Under the pieces are notes generated by a model. That model was not told where the DNA came from, did not search any database, and worked only from the letters and a program-made list of their open reading frames with translations. Shown here piece after piece: positions 8,836 through 18,728 of a stretch of DNA of 64,000 bases. Source of the DNA: Tranquillimonas alkanivorans (GTDB lineage Bacteria > Pseudomonadota > Alphaproteobacteria > Rhodobacterales > Rhodobacteraceae); the NCBI RefSeq assembly GCF_900115595.1, contig NZ_FOXA01000003.1:124001-188000 (forward strand), in the 5' to 3' direction. Every line of letters begins with the position of its first letter. Within the stretch, counting starts at the first letter, position 1. The position numbers were made by a program, and so were the translations under genes.

Positions 8836-11832
8836 TCAGGCCGGCACCTCCATCTCGGTCAGCGCCGCGGCGCACCGGCCGCAGGTCCCTGGATGCGCGT
8901 GGCGGCCCACGTCGGGCAGGATTTTCCAGCACCGCTGGCACTTCTCGCCCTCGGCGCGCTCGAACACCACGCCCACGCCCGGCACCTCCGGCAGGCGGAA
9001 CGCCTCCTGCGGGCTGGGATCGGCGGTCAGGGTGATCCCCGAGGTGATGCAGATGTCCTCGAACGCCACGCCCTTGAGCGCCTCCAGCGTCTCGGCCTCC
9101 TCGACATGCACCACCGGCGCGGCCTCGAGCGAGGCACCGATCACCTTGTCGCGCCGCTGCACCTCGAGCGCGGCGGTCACCACGCGGCGCACCTTGCGCA
9201 CCCGCTCCCACTTCGCGGCGAGCGCGGGGTCCAGCCACGCCGCCGGCGTCTCGGGGATATCCACCAGGTGCACCGAGCTCGCCTCTCCCGGGAACCGCTC
9301 CAGCCAGACCTCTTCCATGGTGAACACCAGCACCGGGGCCAGCCACGTGGTCAGGCGGTGGAACAGCAGGTCCAGCACGGTCAGGGCCGCGCGCCGGCGC
9401 AGGCTGTCCTCGTCGCAGTAAAGCGCGTCCTTGCGGATGTCGAAGTAGACCGACGACAGGTCCACCGTCGCGAAGGTGAAGACCGCTTGGAACACCCCCT
9501 GGAAGTCATAGGCGGCATAGCCCTCGCGCACCGTGCGGTCGAGCTCGGCCAGCCGGTGCAGCACCCAGCGCTCGAGTTCAGGCATCTCCGACGCCTCCAC
9601 CCGCTCGTCCTCGCGGAAGTGGGCGAGGTTGCCGAGGATGAAGCGCAGGGTGTTGCGCAGGCGGCGATAGCTGTCGGCGACGCCCTTGAGGATCTCGTCC
9701 CCGATCCGCAGGTCGGCGGTATAGTCCGACTGCGCCACCCACAGCCGCAGGATGTCCGCGCCGTATTGCTTGGTGACGTCCTCGGGCGCGACGGTGTTGC
9801 CCAGCGATTTGGACATCTTGTTGCCCTTGGCGTCGAGCGTGAAGCCGTGCGTCAGCACCCCGCGATAGGGCGCGCGCCCGACGGTGCCGCAGGCCTGCAG
9901 CATCGACGAGTGGAACCACCCCCGGTGCTGGTCCGTGCCCTCGAGATAGAGGTCGGCCAACCCGTCCTCGGACCCGTCCTCGCGGTCGCGCAGGACGAAG
10001 GCGTGGGTCGAGCCGCTGTCGAACCAGACGTCGAGGATGTCGAACACCTGCTCGTACTGCTCGGCATCATGGTCGCCCCCGAGGAACCGTTCCTTCGCGC
10101 CGTCCGCGTACCAGCAGTCCGCGCCCTCGGCCTCGAACGCCTCCACGATCCGCGCGTTCACCGCCGGATCGCGCAGCAGGAAGTCCGGCTCGTCCGGCTT
10201 GGCGCCCTTCTTCACGAAGCAGGTCAGCGGCACGCCCCAGGCGCGCTGGCGCGACAGCACCCAGTCGGGCCGGTTCTCGATCATCGAGTAAAGCCGGTTG
10301 CGCCCGGTGCGCGGCGTCCAGGTCACCAGTTCGTCGATCGAGGTCAGCGCGCGTTCGCGGATCGTCTTGCCGTACTGGTCCTTGCCGTCGCCCACTTCGC
10401 GGTCGATGGCCGCGAACCACTGCGGCGTGTTGCGATAGATCAGAGGCGCCTTCGACCGCCACGAATGCGGGTACGAGTGCTTCAGCTTGCCCCGCGCGAT
10501 CAGCGCCCCGGCCTGCACCAGCGCGTCGATGACGGCCTTGTTGGCGTCGCCCTCCTTGCCGTTCGGCTTGAGGATGCGCTTGCCGCCGAAGAGCGGCAGG
10601 TTCTCGCGATAGGAGCCGTCCTCCATGACGTTGTAGGTCATGGGCAGCCCGTATTCGCGCCCAATCTTGTAGTCGTCGTCGCCGTGGCTCGGCGCGGTGT
10701 GGACAAAGCCAGTGCCCGCGTCGTCGGTCACGTGATCGCCCGGCAGAAGCGGCACGTCGAAGTCCCACTCGCCCTCGGCCCCCTCGACGCCCCGCAGCGG
10801 GTGGGCGGCGACAAGCCTTTTCAGCTCGTCGGCAGACACGTCGCGGACGCGCCGCCACATGTCATCGTCGAGCCGCGCCTTGCCCAGCACCTCCTCGGCC
10901 AGCGCATCGGCCAGCAGGTAACGGTCGCCGGCGGTCGCCCAGCATTCCTCGGGCGTGCCCGTGACCTCGTAGAGCCCGTACGAGATGCCGGGGCCAAAGC
11001 AGACGGCCCGGTTCTGCGGGATGGTCCAGGGCGTCGTGGTCCAGATGACCACCTGTGCATCTTCAAGTTCTGCGGCTTGTTCCCGAGCTCCGGCTTTGTG
11101 CTCCTCCCACTCCGGGCCCTCTAGCGCCTTCATCGGCTGCGAATTCTGCATGATGTTCGCCGCAACCACCGGGAACTTCACCCAGATCGTGTGGCTCTCG
11201 TGGTCGTGGTACTCGACCTCGGCCTCGGCCAGGGCGGTCTTCTCCACCGGTGACCACATGACGGGCTTGGACCCTTGGTAGAGCGTGCCGTTCATCAGGA
11301 ATTTCATGAACTCCTCGGCGATCACGCGCTCGGCGTGGAAGTCCATGGTCAGGTACGGCTTTTCCCACTTGCCGGTGACGCCCAGCCGCTTGAACTCGTC
11401 GCGCTGGACGTCGATCCAGCCCTCGGCGAAGCGGCGGCATTCCTGGCGGAAGTCGATGACCGGCACCCGGTCCTTGTCGAGGCCCTTCTTGCGGTACTGC
11501 TCTTCGATCTTCCACTCGATCGGCAGGCCGTGGCAGTCCCAGCCGGGGATATAGCGGGCGTCCTTGCCCATCATCTGCTGCGAGCGGACCACCATGTCCT
11601 TGAGCACCTTGTTCAGCGCGTGCCCGATGTGCAGGTGGCCGTTGGCATAGGGAGGGCCGTCGTGCAGCACGAAGGGCGCGCGCCCCTCCTTTTCCCGCAG
11701 GCGGTCGTAAACCCCGATCTCCTCCCACCGCTCCAGCCAGCCGGGCTCGCGCTTGGGCAGGCCCGCGCGCATGGGAAACTCGGTCTGCGGCAGGTGCAGG
11801 GTGTCTTTGTAGTCAGGCGTGTCGGCGCACAT
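8836..11832 (-). CDS. ileS: Isoleucine--tRNA ligase
   Basis: This 998-aa class I synthetase charges tRNA-Ile and edits misactivated valine. The HIGH motif is at residues 68-71 (GHLHIGHALN) and KMSKS near 671 (GNKMSKSLGN). The CP1 editing domain, with TTPWTIPQNRAV, lies between. The C-terminus carries a zinc-knuckle pattern, CQRCWKILPDVG followed by CGRC. I chose the ATG at 11832 (MCADTPDYKDT); a GTG one codon upstream is the alternative. Length and order fit the IleS1 form of proteobacteria. It stands alone with its own terminator. No T-box-like leader was seen, as expected outside Gram-positives. Confidence 0.95.
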   Translation of the reverse strand: MCADTPDYKDTLHLPQTEFPMRAGLPKREPGWLERWEEIGVYDRLREKEGRAPFVLHDGPPYANGHLHIGHALNKVLKDMVVRSQQMMGKDARYIPGWDCHGLPIEWKIEEQYRKKGLDKDRVPVIDFRQECRRFAEGWIDVQRDEFKRLGVTGKWEKPYLTMDFHAERVIAEEFMKFLMNGTLYQGSKPVMWSPVEKTALAEAEVEYHDHESHTIWVKFPVVAANIMQNSQPMKALEGPEWEEHKAGAREQAAELEDAQVVIWTTTPWTIPQNRAVCFGPGISYGLYEVTGTPEECWATAGDRYLLADALAEEVLGKARLDDDMWRRVRDVSADELKRLVAAHPLRGVEGAEGEWDFDVPLLPGDHVTDDAGTGFVHTAPSHGDDDYKIGREYGLPMTYNVMEDGSYRENLPLFGGKRILKPNGKEGDANKAVIDALVQAGALIARGKLKHSYPHSWRSKAPLIYRNTPQWFAAIDREVGDGKDQYGKTIRERALTSIDELVTWTPRTGRNRLYSMIENRPDWVLSRQRAWGVPLTCFVKKGAKPDEPDFLLRDPAVNARIVEAFEAEGADCWYADGAKERFLGGDHDAEQYEQVFDILDVWFDSGSTHAFVLRDREDGSEDGLADLYLEGTDQHRGWFHSSMLQACGTVGRAPYRGVLTHGFTLDAKGNKMSKSLGNTVAPEDVTKQYGADILRLWVAQSDYTADLRIGDEILKGVADSYRRLRNTLRFILGNLAHFREDERVEASEMPELERWVLHRLAELDRTVREGYAAYDFQGVFQAVFTFATVDLSSVYFDIRKDALYCDEDSLRRRAALTVLDLLFHRLTTWLAPVLVFTMEEVWLERFPGEASSVHLVDIPETPAAWLDPALAAKWERVRKVRRVVTAALEVQRRDKVIGASLEAAPVVHVEEAETLEALKGVAFEDICITSGITLTADPSPQEAFRLPEVPGVGVVFERAEGEKCQRCWKILPDVGRHAHPGTCGRCAAALTEMEVPA

Positions 11833-12010
11833 CACGTGTCGTCCTTGGAATGTCGCGTGGAGAGGTGTGAGAGCGGCGCGGAAGTCCAGACGCCTTGTCC
11901 CGGCGGCTCCGGTGTCTCAGAGCGCCGGGCCGCTAATTCGCAGGATGATCGGGCATATCCGGGTCATGGGCGGCGTTATAGGCATGCGCGGCCCCAGCGT
12001 CCAGAGACGC

Positions 12011-12706
12011 TCAGGTGTCGAACATAGAACCGACGACGTAGGCGATGCCCGCCGCCAGGCCGCCGATGGCCAGCGTCTCGACCCCCGAGCGCCACCAGGG
12101 CGCCAGCGACCAGCGGCTCTTGAGCGCGCCGATGGCGAAGAAGGTCGCCAGCGTGAACCACACCGACAGCCGGAACGCGCCGTCGAGGCCCAGCACGAAC
12201 GGCAGTAGCGGCACCATGCCCGCGAGCAGGAACGCGCCGAAGGTCGCGAGCGCGGCCCGCATCGGGTGCGGCTCGGCGGGCGACAGGCCGTGCTTGTCGA
12301 CCAGCAAGATCTCGGTCGTGGCGGATCGATCCTTGGCGATGGCCTCGGTCGCGTCGTCCAGCACGGCCCCGGCCAGCCCCTTGCGCCGCAGGATCGCGCG
12401 CAGATCGCCCCGCCCCTCGCCGGGCGCGGCGTCATAGCGGCGCTGCTCGAGGTCGCGCAGGCGGCGCAGGTCGTCGAGTTCGGCCTTGGTGCCCGAGTAG
12501 TTGCCGGCGGCCATTGAGAAGCCGTCGGCCAGCACGTTGGCCAGGCCCAGCGCGATGATCACCTTGACCGACAGCCCGGCCCCGGCGACGCCCGCCACGA
12601 TGGCGAAGGTCGTCACCGCGCCGTCGATGGCGCCATAGACGGTGTCGCGCAGGTAGCCGCGCGTGGGCGTGGCGTCGGTGGCGGCAGTGGCGCTGGCGTC
12701 GGACAT
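12011..12706 (-). CDS. VIT1/CCC1 family iron/manganese transporter
   Basis: The 231-aa membrane protein has the family pattern DTVYGAIDGAVTTFAIVAG followed by LGLANVLADGFSMAAGNY. This is the first transmembrane hairpin and the metal-binding region of vacuolar iron transporter homologues. A charged central segment (DLRRLRDLEQRRYDA) is followed by two or three further membrane helices (LATFGAFLLAGMVPLLPFVL). It probably exports or sequesters Fe2+ or Mn2+. The start ATG at 12706 has GGGGGAA upstream. A near-FNR box lies 54 bases before the start, which would link metal handling to oxygen status. Confidence 0.85.
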   Translation of the reverse strand: MSDASATAATDATPTRGYLRDTVYGAIDGAVTTFAIVAGVAGAGLSVKVIIALGLANVLADGFSMAAGNYSGTKAELDDLRRLRDLEQRRYDAAPGEGRGDLRAILRRKGLAGAVLDDATEAIAKDRSATTEILLVDKHGLSPAEPHPMRAALATFGAFLLAGMVPLLPFVLGLDGAFRLSVWFTLATFFAIGALKSRWSLAPWWRSGVETLAIGGLAAGIAYVVGSMFDT

Positions 12707-12759
12707 GGCTGAGTTCCCCCTGGCTGGCCGCACCTTCGCGGGGGACGTGCGCCCCCGCC

Positions 12760-12773
12760 TTGCTCTGGATCAA
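12760..12773. promoter_or_regulatory. FNR/FnrL-type box, one mismatch
   Basis: The sequence TTGCT-CTGG-ATCAA differs at one position from TTGAT-N4-ATCAA. It is 54 bases before the start of the VIT/CCC1 gene on the minus strand, a usual distance for FNR activation or repression. Confidence 0.5.
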
Positions 12774-12786
12774 GACACGTTGGACC

Positions 12787-12838
12787 CCGATTTTTCGTCG
12801 AAAAATCGGATCAGCGAATTTTCGTCGAAAATTCGCTG
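12787..12838 (-). repeat. Two perfect palindromes in tandem
   Basis: The first (12787-12809) has 11-base arms CCGATTTTTCG and CGAAAAATCGG around a single T. The second (12812-12838) has 13-base arms CAGCGAATTTTCG and CGAAAATTCGCTG around a single T. They share the core TTTTCGTCGAAAA. The second begins two bases past the stop of the YcjF-like gene. They may end that transcript or mark a protein-binding element. Confidence 0.75.
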
Positions 12839-12840
12839 CC

Positions 12841-13854
12841 TCAGCCCTCCTTCTGGCCGGGGAAGAGGCCCGTCAGCGAACGGCTGATGATGCGCGACAC
12901 CGACGGCCTGCGCTGGCCCTTGAAGGGCAGGGGACGGCAGACCTCGATCGCGGCGACGCCGACGCGGGCGGTCAGCGCGCCGTTGACCACGCCTTCGCCG
13001 AAGCGGCGCGAGACGCGGGTCAGCAGGCTGCCGCCCGCGACCGAGTGGATCAGGTCGTCGCCCACCGCCACCGCGCCGGTCGCCACGAGATGCGTCATCA
13101 CCGCCCGCGTCAGCCGCCAGGACCCCAGCGTGCCGCCGCGGCCGCCGTAGATCTCGGCGATGCGGCGGATCATGCGCAGGTTGGCCCCCAGCGCCGTGGC
13201 CACGTCGGCCAGCGCCAGCGGTACCAGCGCAGTGACGGCCGCCACCTGCCGCGCCGCCGCCTCGACCTCGCGCCGGGCGGCCTGGTCGAGAGGGGCCAGC
13301 AGTTCGGCCTCGGCCATGTGGAACAGCCCCTCGGCGTCGAACACGTCGCCGCGCCGCTCCTCCATCCGCTGCCGCCCCCAGGCCAGAGCGTCGCGGCCTG
13401 CATAGAGCGCCACCAGCCGGTCGGTCACCTTGCGCGCCTCGGCCAGATCGTTTTCGACCAGCGCCGCCTCGGCCGCCTTGTGCACCCGGTCCAGTCTCTC
13501 GAGCCGCGCCAGCGCCGCCCATTCCTTGATCACGATCAGCAGCGTGACCAGCAGGAACGCGCCTGTCAGCGCCATCGCGACGTAGCCGAGCAGCGGGTTC
13601 GCGGCAAGAAGCGCCGTCACCGCCTCCCATGCCGCGACCGAGACGATGAAGGCCAGCAGCGCCCCGGCGGTGCGCCAGAACCAGCGGGCAAGACGCGAGG
13701 GGCGGCGCGCGGCGAGCGCGGCCATGGTCTGCATCGCCTGTCCCGTTGGCGGCTCGACCGCCATGTCGGGCACGGGCGGCACGTCGGCGGGAGAGGCTTT
13801 GGGCGTCTCGCCGATGTCTTCCTCGATCAGCACGGGGCCGTGGCGGTCAGCCAT
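12841..13854 (-). CDS. YcjF-like DUF697/TIGR01620 membrane protein
   Basis: The 337-aa product has an acidic, proline-rich N-terminal tail (residues 1-50), two membrane helices at about 61-84 and 88-109, and a long helical C-terminal domain. Residues 195-300 (ALVPLALADVATALGANLRM, IAEIYGGRGG) match the DUF697 domain of YcjF. In enterobacteria ycjX and ycjF are neighbours in a stress-related operon; the molecular role is not settled. Here it lies downstream of the ycjX-like gene on the same strand, 81 bases apart, which supports a functional pair at the inner membrane. Confidence 0.82.
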   Translation of the reverse strand: MADRHGPVLIEEDIGETPKASPADVPPVPDMAVEPPTGQAMQTMAALAARRPSRLARWFWRTAGALLAFIVSVAAWEAVTALLAANPLLGYVAMALTGAFLLVTLLIVIKEWAALARLERLDRVHKAAEAALVENDLAEARKVTDRLVALYAGRDALAWGRQRMEERRGDVFDAEGLFHMAEAELLAPLDQAARREVEAAARQVAAVTALVPLALADVATALGANLRMIRRIAEIYGGRGGTLGSWRLTRAVMTHLVATGAVAVGDDLIHSVAGGSLLTRVSRRFGEGVVNGALTARVGVAAIEVCRPLPFKGQRRPSVSRIISRSLTGLFPGQKEG

Positions 13855-13935
13855 GGTGCAGCCTCCTGTCGCACGTGCACGCTAAGGGCGAACGCGGGTC
13901 GCGCAACGTAATCCACGGGTTACTCGCCGCGCCCG

Positions 13936-15351
13936 TCACAGCCGGTCCCCGATCAGGAACTGAGCCGCGCGGTCCAGGCGGATATGCGGCGGGCCCTCGC
14001 CCGGTTTCAGCGTGATCGGCTGCGGGGCGAAGCGCATCGCGGCGTAGTCGCCGTCGAGCCAGCGCTCCGCCCCTTCGCGCGCGGGAACCAGCAGGCGCGC
14101 CGGGTCCTCGGGCAGCTCGCCCGGATGGAACGCCGCGCGTTTCCCGCCTTCGAGCAGCGCGCCGCGCACCACGTCGAGGGTGCGGCCGTCATGCTCCACG
14201 CTGTCCTCGGTCGTCGCCCGCAGCGAGGCCACGGCCATCGCCGCCGTCTCGGCCCCGGCGAAGTCGGCGCGGCTTTTGGCGTCGGCGACCAGCGCCTCCA
14301 TGATCCCGGTCAGGCGGGGGTGCTGGCGGTGGTGCAGGTGGTCGGCCTTGGTCGCGGCGAACAGGATCTTCTCGACCCGCTTGCCCAGGAAGATCTGCGA
14401 CAGGAAGGCGTTTCGGCCCGGACGGAAGGCCGAGAGGATGTCGGTCAGCGTGCGGCGCAGATCCTCGACTGCCCGGGGTCCGGAGTTGATCGCCTCGAGC
14501 GCGTCGACCAGCACCACCTGCCGGTCGATACGAGCGAAGTGGTCGCGGAAGAACGGCTTGACCACCTGCCGCTTGTACGCCTCGTAGCGCCGCTCCATCT
14601 CGCGCCAGAGTCCCTTGCGAGGGGCGTTTTCCTCGGGCGGGAGGGGCGCGAATGTCAGGGCGGGAGAGCCCTCCATCTCGCCCGGCAGCAGGAAGCGGCC
14701 GGGGGTGAGGTCGGAGAAGCCGGCCACGCGCGCGGCGGCAAGGTAGTCGGTGAAGCCGCGCGCCAGCGCCTTGGCCTGCGGCTCTTCCCACTCCTTCGTT
14801 TCGCGCGCCTCCTCGGCCTGCCGCAAGTAGGCGGCGGCTGCGGGGCGGTCGGCGATGCGTTTCAGCGTGTCCTCGGACCACTGGGCATAGGATTTTTCCA
14901 GCAGCCCGAGGTCCAGCAGCCATTCGCCGGGGTAATCCACGATGTCGAGGTGCACCGTGCGCGGACCCTGAAAGCCCGAGAGGAGGCCCGATGGTTGCAC
15001 CCGCAACGAAAGGCGCAGCTCGCTGATCGCGCGGGTCGACTCGGGCCAGTGCGGCGCGGGACCGGTCAGCGCGGCGAGGTGGGTCTCATAGTCGAAGCGC
15101 GGCACCGTGTCGTCGGGCTGCGGCTGTAGATAGGCGGTGCGGATCGCGCCGTCGGCCGCCGCCACGAGCTGCGGCATCCGTCCCCGGTTCACCAGGTTGG
15201 CGACGAGCGAGGTGATGAACACCGTCTTGCCCGCGCGGCTGAGGCCGGTGACGCCGAGGCGGATCACCGGCTCGAAAAATGCCTCGGACACGGTGGATTG
15301 CAGCCGCTCCGCCCCGCGGGTCAGCCCGTCTGCGATGTCGCCGAATATCAA
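13936..15351 (-). CDS. YcjX-like P-loop NTPase (DUF463)
   Basis: The 471-aa product has [20 protein letters not shown] near its N-terminus. The P-loop GLSRAGKT is at residues 36-43, and VDYPGEW supplies a Walker-B-like aspartate. This is the DUF463/YcjX family of predicted GTPases. The frame is open to 15426, but I placed the start at a TTG (15351) with AGAAGGGG upstream. It gives [17 protein letters not shown], the usual beginning in relatives. Position before the YcjF-like gene supports co-transcription. Its biochemical target is unknown. Confidence 0.85.
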   Translation of the reverse strand: MIFGDIADGLTRGAERLQSTVSEAFFEPVIRLGVTGLSRAGKTVFITSLVANLVNRGRMPQLVAAADGAIRTAYLQPQPDDTVPRFDYETHLAALTGPAPHWPESTRAISELRLSLRVQPSGLLSGFQGPRTVHLDIVDYPGEWLLDLGLLEKSYAQWSEDTLKRIADRPAAAAYLRQAEEARETKEWEEPQAKALARGFTDYLAAARVAGFSDLTPGRFLLPGEMEGSPALTFAPLPPEENAPRKGLWREMERRYEAYKRQVVKPFFRDHFARIDRQVVLVDALEAINSGPRAVEDLRRTLTDILSAFRPGRNAFLSQIFLGKRVEKILFAATKADHLHHRQHPRLTGIMEALVADAKSRADFAGAETAAMAVASLRATTEDSVEHDGRTLDVVRGALLEGGKRAAFHPGELPEDPARLLVPAREGAERWLDGDYAAMRFAPQPITLKPGEGPPHIRLDRAAQFLIGDRL

Positions 15352-15455
15352 GTGGCTGTCCCCTTCTGACGTCGAGGGCCAACATAAGGGGCCGCGCCGC
15401 CCCCTTCCAGCCCGCGCGATTGCCAAGACCGCCGCGGCACGCTAGAGGCGCGCGC

Positions 15456-16223
15456 ATGCCCCGCTTCGCCCTGCAAGTCGAATACCACGGCGCCCCCTTC
15501 GCCGGCTGGCAGCGCCAGTCCGAGCACCCCTCCGTCCAGCAGGCGGTGGAGGAGGCGATCCGCAAGCTCGAACCCGACGCTCCCGGCATCGCCGCGGCGG
15601 GCCGCACGGACGCGGGCGTGCACGCGACGGCGCAGGTGGCGCATTGCGACCTGGCCAAGGAGTGGGACCCGTTCCGCCTGTCGGAGGCGCTGAACCATCA
15701 CCTGCGGCCGAACCCGGTGGCGATCACCGCCTGTGCGCGGGTGGCGGACGACTGGCACGCGCGGTTCTCAGCGGTGGAGCGGCGTTACCTGTATCGCCTA
15801 GTGTCGCGGCGCGCGCCGCTGACCCACGAGGCGGGGCTGGCCTGGCACGTGCGTCACGAGTTGTCGTTGGAGCCGATGCAGGCCGCCGCCGAGGTGCTGG
15901 TGGGCAGGCACGACTTCACCACGTTCCGCTCGACCATGTGCCAGGCGACCTCTCCGGTGAAGACGCTGGACGAGGCGTCGGTGGAGGCGGTTTCCCTGCC
16001 GGTGGGAACGGAATTCCGCTTCCGCTTCCGCGCGCGGTCGTTCCTGCACAACCAGGTGCGGAGTTTCGTGGGCACGCTGGAGCGGGTCGGCTCGGGGGCG
16101 TGGTCGCCGGGGGACGTGGCGGCGGCCCTGGAAGCCCGGGACCGCGCGGCCTGCGGGCCGGTGGCACCGCCGCAAGGGTTGTACCTGGTGGGGGTGGGGT
16201 ATCCCGAGGGGCCGTTCGGGTAG
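15456..16223 (+). CDS. truA: tRNA pseudouridine(38-40) synthase TruA
   Basis: The 255-aa enzyme converts U38, U39 and U40 in the anticodon arm of many tRNAs to pseudouridine. The catalytic Asp is D52 in [11 protein letters not shown]. Other family blocks are [29 protein letters not shown] and [13 protein letters not shown]. Length is normal. The ATG at 15456 begins [12 protein letters not shown] and was chosen over longer upstream frames. It is divergent from the YcjX-like gene, with about 105 bases between the starts. An isolated housekeeping gene. Confidence 0.95.
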   Translation: MPRFALQVEYHGAPFAGWQRQSEHPSVQQAVEEAIRKLEPDAPGIAAAGRTDAGVHATAQVAHCDLAKEWDPFRLSEALNHHLRPNPVAITACARVADDWHARFSAVERRYLYRLVSRRAPLTHEAGLAWHVRHELSLEPMQAAAEVLVGRHDFTTFRSTMCQATSPVKTLDEASVEAVSLPVGTEFRFRFRARSFLHNQVRSFVGTLERVGSGAWSPGDVAAALEARDRAACGPVAPPQGLYLVGVGYPEGPFG

Positions 16224-16328
16224 GTTACTTTTCGTTCATTCTGCACGGCTGGCGCTGGCCGGGCCGGGGGCCCGTCCGGTTCGGATGGTCAGGGTCAGGT
16301 CTATTGTTCTGTCTGTTCGTTCTTGATT

Positions 16329-16385
16329 GCGCCGCCCTGCGGGCGGCGCGGTGCCTCCGGCGGGGATATTTAGGGACCGAAGATG
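16329..16385 (+). repeat. Dispersed intergenic repeat, copy C
   Basis: Contains the hairpin GCGCCGCCCTGCGGGCGGCG, then GGTGCCTCCGGCGGGGATATTT split over 16361-16381, then GGACCGAAGATG. It sits between the converging ends of truA and the MATE gene and could act as a terminator there. Confidence 0.8.
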
Positions 16386-16410
16386 GGGCAGGGGCGCTTT
16401 GCTGCCGGAG

Positions 16411-17772
16411 TCAGGCGCGGGCGAAGCGGGTCCAGAAGCGCCAGTTCAGCAGGACCGCCGCGGTGGCGAGGCCGGCGGCGAGGCCGAGCCAGATGCCGAC
16501 GCCGCCCCAGCCGAGCGTGAAGCCCAGCGCGTAGCTGCAACTGATGCCGATGACCCAGTAGCTGACGGCTCCGATTAGCATCGGAACGCGGGTGTCCTGC
16601 ACCCCGCGCAGAAGGCCCAGCGCCATCACCTGACCGGCATCAACCACCTGGAAGAGCGCGGCGGCGGCGAGAAGGCCCGAGCCAATCGCGGTGACCGCCG
16701 CGCGGTCGGGATCGGCGGGGTTGAGGAACAGGTGGATGAGCGGTTCGGGCAGGCCGAGGAACAGCGCGACCGTCAGGAACGCGGCGATCATCGACAGCGC
16801 GGTGACCGCGGCGGCGCCGGTGCGCAGGCCCTCGGTATCGCCGCGCCCGGCGGCGTTGCCGGCGCGGATGGTGGCGGCGTTCGAGAGGCCCAGGTGCACC
16901 ATGAAGGTCACCGACGAGACCTGCAGCGCGATGCCGTGGGCGGCCAGCGGGATCGTCCCGAGCCAGCCCATCATGATCGAGGAGGCGGCGAACAGCCCGA
17001 CCTCGGCCAGGTTCGTGAGGCCGATGGGCCAGCCGAGGCGGAAGACGTCGGCCAGCGCCTCGCAGTCAGGGCGCCAGAAGCGCTGAAAGAGCGTGTGCTC
17101 GGGCGTGGCAGAGACAGCGTAGCCCACGAGCAGGATCACCGAGACCATGTTGACCGCGAGCGAGGCCCAGGCGGCGCCGACCACCCCCATCTCGGGAAAG
17201 CCCCAGTGCCCGAAGATCAGCGCCTAGTTTACCACCACGTTTACCGCCACCGCACCCAGCGTGACCCAGAGGACGACGCGCGTGCGCTCGAGCGCGGCGA
17301 GGTAGCTTTTCAGCACCATCACCACGAGCGCCGGGAAGATCGCCCAACCCGCGACGCGGAGGTAGTCGCCGGCGAGCGCGGAGGTGCCGGGCTGCTGCCC
17401 TGCGGCGAGGAATATCGGCTCGGCGGCGAGAAAGGCAGGCAGGCAGAGCGCCCCGAAGGCGAGCGAGAGCCACAGGCCCATGCGGGTGACCCGCCGCGCC
17501 TGCGTCGCGTCGCCCGCCCCGGCCGCGTGGGCGATCATCGGCATCACCGCCCAGGCGAAGCCCGAGCCCATGATGAACAGCACGAAGAACATCGTTCCGC
17601 CCAGCACCTGCCCGGCGAGCGCCTGCACGTCGTACCAGCCCAGCATCATCGCGTCGGTCAGCGTGATGGCGAACTGCGCCACGTGGCTGCCGATCAGCGG
17701 CAGGCCAAGCGCGAGGGCGGCGCGAGCGTGGCCCGCGAGGGTCCGCCGGGGCATCGTCGTGGCATGGGTCAT
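16411..17772 (-). pseudogene. MATE family efflux transporter, interrupted by an in-frame TAG
   Basis: Reading on the minus strand from the ATG at 17772, the product follows the MATE fold (LGLPLIGSHVAQF, DAMMLGWYDV, MIAHAAGAGD). It stops at a TAG (17224-17226) at codon 183 after AVNVVVN. The same frame continues without another stop to 16411, with ALIFGHWGFPEMGVVGAA and all later MATE helices. Joined, it would be about 453 aa, the usual MATE length. One base change, for example TGG to TAG, explains the break. An ATG inside the second half (17190) could at most give a fragment. Intact, it would export cationic drugs using Na+ or H+. It follows the epimerase gene by 56 bases. Confidence 0.85.
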
Positions 17773-17828
17773 GGACGGGCGTTAGCCGAAGCTTTCCGAG
17801 GCGGCAAGAGCGCCCGTCCGGGTGGCGC

Positions 17829-18728
17829 TCAGCCCTCCGGGTCGGTCAGGTACATGCGCCAGTCGTGCTGTTGGCGGAAACTCAGAACCTCTCGGATTTT
17901 CGCGTTCGAGTAGAAGGTCTCGTCCTCGCCCATCTCGCGCTTCACGGGCACGCCCTCGTAGTAGCGCGCGATCAGTTCGGAAGTGGGGAGGTTGACCGAG
18001 TGGCCGTCGTTCGCCGCGTTGAAGACCTGGTAGCCCAGGCCGTCGGTCTTCAGGCACAGGTCGACGATCTGTCCGAGATCGCGGGCGTCGATATAGGCGA
18101 AGAAGTTGCGGCGTCGGAGGTCCGGGTTTTCCATGTAGGCGGGAAAGTTCTGCTCGTATTCGTGCGGCTCGATCACGTTGTTGATGCGCAGCGCGTAGAT
18201 GTCGAAGCCGGAACGGCGCTGGAAGCTGCGGCCCGTCGCCTCGTTGCAGACCTTGGACATGGCATAGCTGTCCTCGGGGATGGTCGGGTGCTCTTCGTCC
18301 ACGGGCAGGTACTCGGGCTTGCGCTCTCCGTCGGCGAAGCAGATGCCGTAGGTCGTCTCGGACGAGGCGAAGACGACCTTGCGGATGCCGAGTTTCACCG
18401 CCGCCTCGATCACGTTGTAGGTGCCCATGGTGTTGACGCGGTAGCATTCCACGTCCGGCCTGAGCAGGATGCGCGGCACGGCGGCGAAGTGCACCACGGC
18501 ATCGAAGCGGGGCACGCCGGTGCCGGGTTTGAGTTCGTCGAGGTCGGCGTAGGAGGTGAGCGCGCCGAAGACCTGGCCCGAGTCGGTGATGTCGGCGGTG
18601 ATGTTGTCCACCCCAGGGTGGTCGAGCGGCGCGAGGTCGAGGTTCACCACGCGGTGGCCCTGTTCGAGCAGGTAGGGGATGACGTGCCGCCCGGCCTTGC
18701 CGCTGCCGCCGGTAAAGAGAATGCGCAT
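17829..18728 (-). CDS. NAD-dependent epimerase/dehydratase (extended SDR)
   Basis: The 299-aa product has the Rossmann motif TGGSGKAG (residues 6-13) and the catalytic pair Tyr and Lys in SYAMSK near 154-158. VVHFAAVP and the GTYNVIEAA segment are typical of sugar-nucleotide epimerases of the GalE type. The substrate cannot be told; relatives act on UDP- or GDP-sugars or on uronates. It is transcribed toward the MATE pseudogene and may share its message. No other sugar-nucleotide genes are adjacent. Confidence 0.82.
   Translation of the reverse strand: MRILFTGGSGKAGRHVIPYLLEQGHRVVNLDLAPLDHPGVDNITADITDSGQVFGALTSYADLDELKPGTGVPRFDAVVHFAAVPRILLRPDVECYRVNTMGTYNVIEAAVKLGIRKVVFASSETTYGICFADGERKPEYLPVDEEHPTIPEDSYAMSKVCNEATGRSFQRRSGFDIYALRINNVIEPHEYEQNFPAYMENPDLRRRNFFAYIDARDLGQIVDLCLKTDGLGYQVFNAANDGHSVNLPTSELIARYYEGVPVKREMGEDETFYSNAKIREVLSFRQQHDWRMYLTDPEG

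Noticed and set aside
11836-12010. T-box or other leader riboswitch before ileS
   Set aside because: No specifier loop, no T-box sequence and no terminator were found in the 170-base upstream region.
16411-17190. Second half of the MATE gene as an independent short transporter
   Set aside because: It begins in mid-helix after the TAG, lacks the first membrane segments and is in the same frame as the upstream half.
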